A stretch of DNA of 64,000 bases, from contig VZTI01004336.1 in the NCBI GenBank assembly GCA_013397865.1, positions 1 to 64,000 of the forward strand, given 5' to 3'. Made by a program: the position numbers and the translations under genes. Below are positions 25,401-38,900 of the stretch, piece by piece. Each line of letters opens with the position of its first letter. Within the stretch, counting starts at the first letter, position 1. The notes under the pieces were generated by a model. That model searched no databases. It was not told where the DNA came from and worked only from the letters and a program-made list of their open reading frames with translations. Origin of the DNA: Struthidea cinerea (lineage: Eukaryota; Chordata; Aves; Passeriformes; Corcoracidae).

Positions 25401-27994
25401 GACACACAACTCTTCAGCTGATAATACAGAGGATGCAAATGATTGAAAAAACAGGACTGCAGGCACATCAGAGCTTCAGCAAGGCTGTTACTCCTCTATA
25501 AAGGCACGATAATCATCAGCAACCTGTTTTTTCCAGTGTTTGTTCAAAAGAAGCAAAAGCAGGGACACAATTAAGACTGTTTTCTTAAACGCATTGCCAA
25601 AAACCTTAGCATTAGACCTACAGCTGTGCTGACTGCTCAACCTCTGTTTCAACAAGAATTACAGTGCTGTCATAAGAGTGCTCCACTGACACCCTACCAT
25701 TTCCTAGCAACAATCTATGTTTTGTACATAAAAAAGTGAATGAAATACTGCCTATCAGTGTTTTCTTTCCCATTATGCTGTTAAACCTTTCCCCCTCTCC
25801 CATGTAAGATGAAAAGAGTCTTATTGGAACATTTTGCAGAACTTCAGACTGTGCTCTGTAATGTAAGGAATTGCCAAAGAAGCAAACCTAACATAAAACA
25901 AGGTATTTCATGTTATCCAAATTGACCCTTCTGAAAATAAAGTTAGCCTTAGTTCTTAATTCCACTACAGATTCACCAAGTTTTAGTCCTGCAATGATGG
26001 ACTGAGTGCCCCATAAGCAAATGGAGAGCTGGGCATTCTGCTTTTCACAGGGCTGCTTCTGAGGGGTCTTTCCTTGCAAAAATAGCATCCAGTCTTACTT
26101 TCTAAGATTTATAGTAATTTCTCATCAGTCTGGGAAAAATCATTCAACTGCGAAGCATTGCCCTGTCTTCCAAACATTTGTTGCTCTCCCACCCCCTGCC
26201 CCTTTACATGCAGCCACCACTTAGTTAAAGGATCTTTAAGCACACAATTCACATTTACGCAGTTACATACACATGTACCCTCCTGCAACACAAACCCAAC
26301 TAATCCACATCAACTAAGTTCTGCAACAGTCAACTGAGGGTTTAAATGCACTAGGAATAAATGCCATCCCTTGGAGATGCCCTAGCCCTCCTTGTGAGGT
26401 GGATGGGCTTCTTCTGCCCTCCCCTTATTAGCACACAGATCAGCATTTATAATAAAACATATTGCAAGAAGGATGGTAGAAGGGTAGAAAAAACCAAACC
26501 AGAAAAAGCAGCGTGTTGCCATCCATATGGAAGTAATGGTGTGCAGACTCCAAATCCTACTGTGGCCAGGTAGATAAACAACAGCAAAGCAACAAACACA
26601 AAAATGACCAGCCCTTCACTCTGGAATGTAGGGGTGGAGAAATCAGGTTATTTCTGCTGGTCAGCTGTTCAGGTCTCATCTGCATAAATCTCTCAACGTA
26701 GCAACGCATCTGCCAGAAAGCAAAAGAACTATTTGACTTTAAAAATGGCTTTGTGCTTTTTTTTTTTTTTTAATAAAGAGCAAGGGAGGAACATTAGAAA
26801 GATTTTTGACTATTATTTTTTTCCTAATATTTTCAGGTAAATTCTGTCCCTGTGCTCGTGAATCTCAGATAGTGGAATAAAGTTGCTCCATGCTGAATCT
26901 TTGTTCACAAAGATGTTTGCAATGTGTGCAATACAGTCTCAACATTCCCTTTGCTGCCACTGAAGATGACTGTGCTAAAACATGAGATTGATGATAGACA
27001 TACAAAAGAGAAAAGAATAATCACAGTTATTTAGATGAAAATTTTACATTTTCATCTGTGCAAGAACAGATCTAAGATTTCTCTTACCCTTGCTTACATC
27101 TTTAGTGCAATACACTTTTTGATATAGCATTTAATTTTCTCAATTTTTTGTAGAAACCCTGCGTTCATTTTACAAAACACCCTGGGAAGTTCCCCTCTTT
27201 CAATGGCACCATCAGAAATATTCCCACTGATGGGAACTCCCATGAAGTTTGTTGACATATGGTGCCACCTAGCTAGGAGATGTTACACATGTCATATATT
27301 ACAGATTTTAACAGGGTGCCATAGACACAGAGCCCTCTTCCAAATGAGCCAAACAGGAAATATCTGCCAGACACACTAGAAAGGAATGGTGTTTATCTTG
27401 GATTAAATAAATAATGACATATGTTACATAAACTCACAGAACTAAATCAAGTTTTTCAAATTCTTAATATTTAAATAGGACCATAAGATTACAGGCCTTT
27501 ACTGGTTAGATCAAAGCTTTTCTATGTATATGAATTATCACCTGCATAGACAACAGCAAATAAGACACAGCTTAGGGAATTTTTTACCCTTCAAATAAGT
27601 AAGAAAAGGACTGGCAAATATCTTCCTAAGGTTTTTTTATTAAATAAACCAGAATCATTTGGAAAATGCAACAGCGTACTGTACCACTGGTACAAGCATA
27701 GGCACATAACCCAACAAGGAAGAGGAGCAGGAGATTCTCTTTCAGCTTGAGAATCAGTAAAAATGCACTGTGACAAACAAGTGAGTGGAAGAAGTTACTT
27801 TCAACCACTTACTTTAAAATTTTAGCATATTTTTACCAGAGGCTGCAAACTCAAGAGTCCAATCTTTCTATAAAATATAGGAGAATGATATTTCTCAAAG
27901 AAACATGAAAGCTTTTCTTGCGGCATTTTAGCGAGCCCGATCATGTGTATCAGTACACTCAGCAAACAGGTTACAAAGTCAATGAATGTCTGCC
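22433..27994. repeat. Intergenic with simple repeats
   Basis: Holds a TTTCCTTCAA/TCAATCAATA reiteration (about 22490-22545) and a (CAAAG)n/(CAAAA)n tract (24482-24527). No ORF with recognisable content. Confidence 0.55.
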
Positions 27995-27996
27995 AC

Positions 27997-28264
27997 TTAC
28001 GAGAAGGCACCACAGCAAAAACATTTGTATTCGCTTCTGGGAATTTTTGCCCTAAAAGCATTTTTTTCCTGGGGAACGAAGGCAGTAGGCCTGTTGAAAG
28101 GATTGTCCAGCACCCATGGAACGGCAGCTGGAGATTGCTGTGCATAACTAACCTTGCTTAAGGGCCAGACAGGCTGAACAAATAAGCAAACCTTCCTTAG
28201 GCACAAAGTGCTCTCTGCTACAGTCATGGCGCAAACAACATCCAGCCTTTTATACAACCTGCTC
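27997..28264 (-). other. Unassigned TATA box, short ORF and splice donor
   Basis: A minus-strand TATAAAAG (28257-28264) stands about 30 bp before an ATG (28227) that opens 76 codons (starting MTVAESTLCLRK, including PWVLDNPFNRPTAF) to a stop at 27997. A strong GTAAGT donor overlaps that stop (27995-28000). No protein family is recognised. It could be a lncRNA first exon, an LTR promoter remnant, or coincidence. Confidence 0.2.
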
Positions 28265-29799
28265 ACGGAGCCCATGAAGACCTGTCTACAGAGATTCACA
28301 GTTTGAGTGCATGCCATCTGAAATCCAAGGTGAAGGTATAAAATAAGATACTGCACATTATTTCAGTTTTCAGTAGTAAACACTGCAGTTCAAACCAAAA
28401 CCAAAACAAACCAGCACATTCTTCTAGAGGGGTATTTTAAACATTCTACTGTGGAATTTTATTCAACATCTAAGGCAGGCAATTCAACAGCAAGTGTTTC
28501 AATAAAGATTTCCTCACCAACTGTAATTGTAATTTAGAGTCTATCACAGGAATCAATTTATATTTACTGTATGAGAAATCAGACTTACTAGAGATCAAAA
28601 CCACATCAGTTTCAAAGACACTCTTTGCTGAAATTGTTTTGGGAAGCTGCAGACCGACACAAGGCTGTGCGTCCATGCAAACCCTCTCCAGCAACACTGT
28701 CACAGTGCAGCAGACCATCCAAGAACCCACGGTCATGATGAGTCAGAGTGCAGGAGCAGCCAAGGAGCCCAAGCACACTGCCACACACATTCCTAACAAC
28801 TCCCAGACAGAAAAGCCTCGCCGTGTGCTTTCTTCAGCACTCCTGCTTGGAATGAAACAATCATCCTATTCAGGCCTTGTCAAGACTCTACTATCAGTTA
28901 TCTGATTGACTTCCTTGATGGGTCCTAAAAACTGACAGGTTTTTTTCTTTATAGCTACATGTGGCATGATAAAATTCATCTTTTGAAGCAGTGCATGAAT
29001 TCAACCCAAAATTCTTCAGTATTTCAGACGTAATAAAGGAAGCAAACTTTCCCCTGGCAAGAACAACATATCTGTTATACATGAAAACTGCTTTTCTATT
29101 TTTATTAATATTTAAAGAATAATGTAAATTCATTACACTTGTCTGCTTGTACATAGCAATAGTACAAAATCCCTCAGTTTCAGTATTGATGTATTAAAAA
29201 AGTTTTATTTTGAAATTATTGAAAAGCACACCTTATCCAGTAATTTTTCCATCCTATGAGATATACACATCATATTACAAAATACAAGTATTATCTTTGC
29301 TTTGTGTTTCAAGATACAAGGGATCAAAAAAACACTCATCTTTTTCAAATCCAGGGTAGAAGTCTTGTAAATGAGCATTTTACTGCAACTACCAAGTATG
29401 GTTGCTCTCAAATTAAGTGCTCTCTACAGTGATTCAGAAAAGATTTTAAAATATGGGGAAATGTTTAAAAACAATTTCTACAGACTATGAGCATTAGGAG
29501 ATGGAAAACATAGTAATGATCCTAATTCATGCAGTTCTTTGTTCCTCCTTGGAGATGTTCAGGTTAAGACTTGAACAGAACTAGTAAATAATTGTATCGC
29601 AAACACTTAATGACTGCTGCCATGATTCTGGGAAAATTATCACTTTCCAGTGTCTATAAATTACAAATTTTTCTAACACATAATTTGCTGTTTTTCATTC
29701 AAGATTCACATACTCTCCCTTAGCAAACAAATCGAAAGCAGTTCGTGGGACACTGCTAATAACAACATGATGCACTAATTAGTTTGGGGTTGGGGTTTT
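28265..29799. other. No gene recognised; distal to BRD9 3' end
   Basis: AT-rich DNA downstream of BRD9. Part may be long BRD9 3' UTR, since AATAAA signals on the minus strand occur near 29203 and 29100. Confidence 0.4.
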
Positions 29800-29952
29800 T
29801 TTTTATGTTTCCTTGTTTAATCCTGTATACGTGATAATATTATACAGCAATCCTCATAGAAAAGAGGACAAAAATGCAGTTTCTGTCACAGACAAAAACT
29901 TTATAAAAACATAATAGAATTAAAATACAAAATAAATATAGTACAGGTCAGA
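29800..29952 (-). other. BRD9: Proximal 3' UTR of BRD9
   Basis: After the TGA at 29953-29955 the minus strand has a weak TATAAA-type signal at 29900-29905 and an ATTAAA at 29816-29821. The cleavage site is not resolved, and longer ends using AATAAA near 29203 or 29100 are possible. No other gene is seen between here and the CR1 at about 22.4 kb. Confidence 0.4.
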
Positions 29953-32900
29953 TCAGTTACTGGTAGCATTTGAGGTTTCTGGAGACTGAAGAAATTCATA
30001 GGGATCATGAACCATGTCTTGCTGTTCTCCAACACTCAGATGAGAGGGGCTTCCTGTTGAACATGGGAAAAAAAATCAAAACCTTTAAAAGTACAGAAAA
30101 AAATTTGAGATATTTATACATATAAACAGCATGGTTATTTCACATGTTCTTTTTAGACTTTTAAAGCAAGACAGACATTTAAATGATATTTAAACAGGAG
30201 ATTATGAAAAAAAAAATCACAAGATTCTTAGTAATTTAGATAATTTTTGGAAAAGTAAACATTATGCTATCATTCTGAGTTGAAAAATTATACAAAATGC
30301 AACAGAGTATCATCCATCCAACTTCTTCTACTTTCTCAGAAACAGCACCAAGCTGTTAAGCAGTATGTTATACTATCATCCTGTCTCATCACTGAATTTT
30401 ACAGTTGAAAATGAAATGCTGTTGTAGAATCCCAACCGTTACTCCCTGCATACAACTATGCTGAAGTAAAATAATCATTACATATTCCTTAGTGTAACTA
30501 AGGGCATCAATTGCAAGTGCTTACAGGGAATTGCCAGTGAGTATCTTTACTTGACAGTTACTTCAATCACAACTAATCAAAAAATAGGAAACTACGATTA
30601 GTGGTCTTAGTTCCTGAGGTCAAAAGTATGTCGTGTTAATTATCTTTGCCACGTAAAATTAATAAATTAAATGAAAATTAAAACATGATCAGTCAGCACA
30701 CTTCTATCAGAGTAGTTTCCCACAAAGATTTATGTAAATTACAATGTAAGTTTAAACCAATTTCAAGTAGAGCATAAGTACTGCAACTTCTGTGACACAG
30801 CTAACTTTACCAAGATGATGTTGGTCTCTTTCGGAGGTATTGGAGAGGGAACTCAAATTGGATGATGGCCGGGATCCCACTCTGTCAGCCTGAGCTTCAT
30901 GAAGGTCCTGAAGCAGCTTAGTTGTTTCATCCAGATGCAGATGGTTATCATCATGATCAAGCTCCTTCTTCACTTTTCCTAAGAGCCACCAACCAAAACC
31001 CATAATTAGCACACATACATTGACCCATGAATTACCAAGTCACTATAATGAAGCTCTAAACTTAATTAACACAAGCATTGTCTATTACACAATTAACTCA
31101 ATCTTGCATTTTCCCTCGTACTTCTGAAAAGCAACAGCTGCAGATCTGTGCAGCATTGGAAGATGAAGGAAAGTGCCACGCAGAAATGGCTGAAACTGAA
31201 CTGACTCCCAGTACTTAAACAGCTGTAAGAGCTTAATTTGTCTTCCTCATCTGTTAAACACCAGACATGGACAGACTGGCCTGGGCTGGTGGGGACTTTA
31301 AAAGCCATCTCATTCCAACCCCCTGCCATGGGCAGGGACACCTTTCACTAGACCAGGTTGCTCAAAGCCCCATCCAACCTGACCTTGAGCACTTCCAGGG
31401 ATGGGGAACCCACAGCTTCTTTGGGCAACCTGTGCCAGTGTCTCGCCATCCTCACAGTAAACAACACATTTAGTTTGTGGCAAAAGAGAGTCAGCAAAAA
31501 CATCACTTGCATATTTAACTCAAAATACAGTTAAAACAGAACATGAAATCTATGGAGGCAAGGAAATCCCCATCACAGAAGGTTCTAAGAACAGTATCTT
31601 CTCCAGCTACACTGATTTTGTAGTAAGCCAAATAAAACTGTGAAATTGGAAAGAACTGGATGTATGTGCCAATATATGATATTCTTTTATTGAAGACCTA
31701 AAAAAAATTCCCTCAGCTTTAAACAGGAAGATAAATTCCTTCCCTTCTCTTTCTTAAACGTTAATTTTGCAAGAATTATGGTAAGAATTAATGCCATAAA
31801 CTCTCTCTGGAAGCCAACAAATCTAGAAGTATGATTACTTACAGAAAGGTCAAAGAAGAAAATATAAGCAGCTTTCAGTGGTGCATGAAATTTATAGTTA
31901 GACTGATATGTCCAAACATTATCCAGAAAGTGGATATTTATTCATTTTTTACTGAACTGCAATAAAATTAGAGTGAGCCAGCATAATCAGAGTTTACAAT
32001 TGCTTTTCAAACTGTACCTATGTGAGAAATTTGTAGAATCTTTTTTTCCTTTAAGTCTTCGATTAGTTTGGCTGTGTTTTATAATAGATAGTTTGGCCTC
32101 TTTCACACTCTGAATTAAAAGTGCCTTAAAACATAAGCAGATTGTTTGCTTGGATGACATTTTTTAAGACATTTGACCAGCTCAGCTGCCTGCAGAAGTG
32201 GCAACAGTACCTCTTGTGGTATTTAAAGGATAACTATGAAAGGTATGTATTTAAAACAGCATCCAAATTCTTTTACACAACTGAAGATAAACACCAGAAG
32301 TTTCCAACACCAGAAGTTTCTTCTGATTTTTGTTTTGGGATATTCTGAGCAGCAATATGATCGAGTTTCATGTACTTACCTAATTCCCAAGTTATTTTAA
32401 ACGACATCACATGAAGCAACATCACTTCTGAGTGAAAGTTTCACACTGATTCTTAAAATTTATGTTACTATGAACACATGAAATACAAGCAAAGCTATCA
32501 AAATAGTGAGGTACGAATTCTTCATTTTCTTCAGTTGTACAGGAAAAGTTAGCTTGGATTCGTGGATGTCTCAAAGGAAAAACAGAGCAAGGTTTCATTT
32601 ATCAGCCCTAGACTTTCACCTGTGTCAAATGTAGACTTATTACTACTTCTCAAACACTTTTTTTCATCTTAGCAAATCCAGCTGCTGTTTTGTCTAAATG
32701 GTACGACTAAACCATAACTGATGTCTTGTATAGTTAGTTACTTACCTAACGAACTTAACATAGAAATATCAAGCGAGACATCTGAATACGGCTTCATGGA
32801 GAGAAAGTCCAAGTCAGAAGTGTTACTGTCTCCAGCAGATTCTCCAACCTATTAAATACAAGACACAGAAAGACTAGCAAAAGTGACAAGCTATCATATA

Positions 32901-35900
32901 ACTTTCCAATCTTTAAGGCACAAATCCATTCTCTCAGAAGTGTGTATCTCAACACCTGAGACTGGAGCATCCATAGCCATCTTGCCTAACTTGAAATTCA
33001 GAGACAGTTCAAAAAGGTTCCTGGACAGACCAGTCACATGAATGGTCAGGGATGTGCACAGTAGTCCAACTCTTTTATCTCATGATCCAGGACTGCTGAA
33101 ACTCAATTACACTTTCAGGTCATCCATGTCTCATAGTAGAACCCTGGCAGCTGGCAGTATTACCACTGTCCCTCATCTTCTCCATATGTGCACATTGGAT
33201 TTACTGAAATTTTTAGTACAGTGGGCCTCCCTCTACACAGTATCAGTTGGAGGTGGCCCCTCTAGTACTGAATAATGAAATACAGCCTGCACTGCACAAT
33301 TCCCTTTCTTTCTACACCCGTTGCAATACTGCTAATGTAATGGCACAAAGGAAGAAATCAGAGTCACTAAGCTTCAAAACAGAGAAATCTCTGAGGGTGC
33401 CTGTTCCAGCAGGAGAAATGAGACACTCAAGTAAACACACAACCAGGTATTACCTTTTAGAAATACGAAAATGAAACCTAGCAGTTTCATGAAATAACTT
33501 TATCAGTCACCTTCTAGAGAAGTCCACATCTTTCCACAAAACGTAAGAAATATTTATAAAGCTATGAATTTTTTTAGTTATTATAATGTGATCCATACAA
33601 TTTTTACGTGAATTGCCATGGAACACAGTGCGTATCTTCTGTTGTCACAAATAATTTGCAAGATAAAACTTGTACCTCTTAAAGAAAGATCTGATTTGTA
33701 GCTGTAAAAGCATAAGATACGCATTATTTACCCATACTTTCTAATAGACGTTTTCAATGGATGTGGTAAAACTGATTAGTATTAATGGGGTTTTTTCCAA
33801 CTTTACAGCAGGCTGAATTGCAAATATCAATCAGCAGATCAAGTATCTTTTTCGGATTCCTATGTGACCTTTCTGCCTCTGAGACTTAGTTACGCATGCT
33901 GAAGCAAGCTGGAGGATACAGAACAATAAAGCCACAAACAAAAACAGACTGAATATCAGAGAATTCATTTTCAGTACTGAAACCTTATTCTAGATCCTGT
34001 AATTTTAATATTCTACCTCAGACAGTGCACTGAAACAAAATAATGTCTCAATACTACTTTTTTGTTTGTTTTATGGTTTTTTCCCTGTTTTCCTCCCCTC
34101 CCCCCCAACCATTTTACCATAATCTGTTTGGAAGAATCCAGACAGGTATTACGCAACTTGTGTTCTTCTTTTATAAGAACTGGCAGAACCTAAAGAACAA
34201 AGAAATACTTTAGATCATAGCATTTCATATCTTGTATTTATTGAGAATGTTCCCTGAGAATGTTTCTGTAATTTACACGTTTTCCACAATGAGTTCGTGG
34301 GCCACCACAGAACACTGTCACATTTTGTGATGTTTGAGTAGAACCATCACAAAAAAATGAAGACCAGCTCTTCTCCAGGGCAACCACACATAGTCATGCC
34401 AACAATTTGTAACTAACCAGGACAGCCTCTCTAGGAATAACCTAAAGCCTCTTCTTTCTCATATACTCCACTTATCAATCTTTTCTGTATTACCATACAG
34501 AACAGAGGCACATTAAATAAAATGAAGAATTTGAATGTTGGAAGCTCAGAGAACATCGCTTTCTCTACTTTTTCCAGTTAAAAACTGCAAAATGAGTATC
34601 AGCATAACTTACTTTAACTTCATCCAGTGGTTTTACTGGGATGTTTCGCCTCTGGAAAGAAAGAATACCAATAATTGCTTTTATTCAACACATGAGAAAG
34701 ACATCTTTCTTGTACCATTTCAAGTATATTCAAACTTCACACACAAAAGGAGGCTAGAGACAGCTAACTTTTTCACATATCTGTAATGGAATTACAACGT
34801 AACAGTTGCTGTTCTTAAATATTTTAGTATTATGCATTTTAACTAATCTTTGAGTCTCCTTATACTATTTCTTCTGCTCACAAACTTTATATTCAAAAGC
34901 AGTATCTTTGTCAATACTTCAGTAACTTCTGATCACAAACCATTCAAGGTTGTACTTTCAGAGATACTAATTCTTACTCAAATGCAGCAGCACAAAATGC
35001 TCAAGCATAAAACACCATGGCATATGATCACTGAAACACACTTAATTGTGTAAAATCAGCATATATCCACATATGTCACAACTGAACAGCATTTTTAAGT
35101 GTAAATAGCCATTGACCATTTGAGAGGTCTTCAGAAATTCTCATCTGAAATGACATTCATAGAAAAACATGGTAAAAGGCAAAGGCACATATTATTTTAA
35201 AGCCAAGTTGACTGTGTTGCATACACACATTCCCCTATGTAGGAGAGTATTCAAAATATTGGTTTTAAACTTCTTGAACTAATCCTTTACATTTCTTCCT
35301 GCTATATGTGCAATCTTTTTCCCGTAGGGAAAAAACACCCAGAAAATTCTAAAGGATCATCAGCGTTATTCATTCTATTGTCTCCTTATTTCTAAACACC
35401 ACCCACCCTATTCCACTTTTAAGTCTGCAAAGATTTAGCGTGATCTCATTTCCACCACGTCAGGAAGTCTAAGTACTTTCTATCTTCCCGCCCTGCCTCC
35501 CTTTCTTTATTCTTCAATCTTTCAGAATGTTGGCATTTTAAATAGCAGACAATTATTTCAAACTACGAGTGGTTTTCAAAGTGAAGACAACATGAAATTT
35601 ATCTTCAGAAATTCTGCAATTTCTTTTAGCTTATTTTGTCTTGGGAATGCAAACAGTCTCACTAGAACCATACATATTTCTGAGAAAACTCTCTTCTCCA
35701 ATCTTAGTATGAATCTCATCAGGAAAGTGCTTTTGCAAAGAAGTTAAAAGCTTTTCCTGTACTACATGAATGTAAAAGTTAGCACTGGAGGGTAACAGAC
35801 ACCTGCTACTGTGATAATTAACCTGTTCTTTAATTTTACTACCATGTTCCAAATAATTAATCCTTCCAGGAGAAATGTATTTTGCTTTTCAATTAAGAAA

Positions 35901-38900
35901 AAACCCAAAACCTTAACAAAAGCATTGCAACGTAACTCAGAAGTAGGTATGTAAGTCACGACATTGAGTGACGAGGCTGCCCAAACACCATCCAGTTGGT
36001 TGGTCCCACTATGTTGCATCCCCTGCCTCTTCCTTTTTGCAGTCACATAATGAACCACATTGGAGAACTGACCAAGCCAGTGAAAAGGATTCCTCCTCTG
36101 TTAATTAATTCAGTCTCTAATTTGGTTCATGGTTGCTTGAACAGCTAAGCTTGCACTGCTTAAACTGACAGTGGAAAACAAATAATTTCACACAATATTA
36201 AAAAGCCAATAGGTTCATTCTTATTCTGATGAATTTGTGACATTTCAGTGCACCCAGGACACACCTGTTTTAGCTGATAAATAGTTTTGGAATGGTCACC
36301 ACTAGTGATCTGGTCCAGAAGATCATCAACTATTTTCTTGCTATAACTTCCAGCATCCTTCACAAATTCTTGTAAGCTAGCAGGAATGGAGATAAGCATT
36401 ACAGAAAACATTCACTTCCGTAAAAACTACTTCTACTTAAAATACAGTTTTCCCCAAATACACTGCATTACACCTACATTTTCTTCAGTCTTTAACTCTT
36501 TCATGCTTCTTCAGAAAAGCAAGTAAGGCTTTCAAGACACAGTTTTTCCCTTTATTTTAATAGTAAAGTACACCCGCAACTTGTTTTTCACAAGTACCAG
36601 CAAACTTTGACTTGACCTATCATTGATGGTAGGTTTGCGGGTTAAAAAACAAAACACAAGAGATAAAAAGCTTGTGATTATTTCCTTCCCTCCATGAACA
36701 ACAATTTAATGATAAGTGGCATTTTTCTTTTCAAGTAGCTTTAACTCTTTCAAAACCCCTTGAAAAACATCATTGTTTTCAAGCCACTGAAATATATTAC
36801 TTGCCCTTTTAAACTTATTTTCTGCTGGGTTTAAAGCAAAACACTAAATCTGTGGCAATCTATAATATACTGTGGTTGAAGACCCTAATAACAAGATCCA
36901 TTGCAACCTTGCAATAAAATAGGAGAGCTTAAAAGGACAAATGGAAACCCCCCCCAAAACATTCCCCACCCCCAAGAACCCAAAAGCAAACAAAAAAACA
37001 TACAAAAAAAAACCTCCAAGAAGGATGAAAGCTAGCTTCAAATTTTATAGTGATTTATTTTAAATATAAGTTCTAGAAAAAAAATCAGGATTTGGAGGGT
37101 CTTAGTTGAGATTTAGTTTAAATTGCTTTGCAAAACATTGCTATGAGAAGTTAAGACTTCCTAATAGGAGGCACTTACCTTAAAGCACACTGGATCCCAG
37201 TTTCATCACCATATGCTGAGTACAGGAGCTCCATCTCATCTGGTTTCAAATCATGAAATATAGAGTTGTTTTGCAAGGAAGGTGCTGTATTGGCACTGGT
37301 AAGAAAGGTTACTACACAGGTAAAAGAAAGACACAACAAATGATTAGCACAAGTGTAAAAGATCACTTGAGGGAAAAAAAAAAGATTGTGTTTTCTGAAA
37401 CAGATAGAGAAAGTGCCATGTATTTTTTTCTCCGACAGAAAGCAAGAGCAGTATCTCAAGGACACTTCCAGAATCTAGGATTAGCACAACTATTTTAAAC
37501 ATATAAACAAACATACTACTGGAAAATCGAAACTATGTCATTCACCCTACTCTGAGAAGAAAAAGATTCATGGCCACACCCCCTTTTGTATTTCTACATT
37601 TTGTGTGCATCTACTTTACTGCTGGTTGCCAGTCAGTTTCTGGAGAGCAGATTAGAAACTATTAAAACTGGTCAATAATACCAGGAAAAAAAATTCTGTC
37701 TGCAAAATCCTTGTCACATGATGGAAAAATGCAAATGGCTGGAAGTTGTTTCTCAACTGTAAGTGCAATTACTATGGAAAAATTATTTCCCCCACAGGAA
37801 ATGGACTACCATTATTGGAAATCTTCTACTGTGGCTATAGCACTAGGTTAAAATATTAATCCATAAATTGCTAATTAAGTTAAGTTTAATAAGCAAAAAA
37901 TTCTATTTAAGAAAAACTGCATTCTGCTGTTAATGGAATTATTATATATTATGAAAATAACCAAGCAAACTTTCATATTGAGACAGGTATAAACCAAAAT
38001 TATTTTATATCAAGTAATTGCTCAAACATTTAATAAACACAAAGTTAAAACATGGTCTTCAGTATTTACCTTTATTTCTTCGCTCATCTTTGAAACCCAG
38101 TGTAGTGAAGCCTGGTAATAATTTGCTTGACAGTGAACTCAGATCCACTGGGTGAGTTTCTTCCTCTAATAATTTGATTTAAAAGAAGGCTTAGAAAAGC
38201 ATTTCATGTTTACAATTTATGACGACTAACTAGAATTTGCCATTTTGGAGCTGTAATTAACATGAAGACTAAATGTCTTTTCATCTATACATTAAGGGTA
38301 GGTACTGTAATTCAGGTTCTCCATTTAAATTTCAAACACAAGCTATAAATATGCTCTCATGTCTTATTCACAAGATCTGTGGCTTACTTAAGTTATTTCA
38401 CTTTTCAAGTATATGGCAGCATCTGTAATTATTTTAGTAGCTGATTCACAAACTTTCGAGATCCAGATATTACTGAAGTGATAAAAGCAGTCTCTTATGT
38501 TGACTAAGTGGCTGTTTGTTTATAGAAATCCATTACCATCATTCTTTAAATTTTCAGTGGCATAATTTCAGAGGCATTAAATACCTTTTTTTTTTTTTTC
38601 CAGAAATGGGTAATAGGCTTGATAGCAGTCAAAATGCTCAATTTCATTCCAGAAAAATTTACTACCAAATGAAAAAGAATTTAGCAGGCTTGTGTCTCTC
38701 AATGTGATTAGTCAAAAACATTGATATATTCATCAGTGAAACAACAGGAAAGCTGTGAACAAATTCTGATCTCAAAAGGTGCAGAGGGGGAAGTACTAAA
38801 TCAACATGACACACAGCACCAAAAGCTATGGCATTTCATTCTTTACAAGTTTTCAATACTTCTGCATCTTGAGCTTGAAATTAAAACAAAGGAAAAGCAT

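Noticed and set aside
36160..36411. BRD9 exon 12 frame extending into intron 12 with an alternative C-terminus
   Set aside because: The frame continues past a good CAG|GTGTG donor only by read-through. Intron retention is possible but not supported by anything else.
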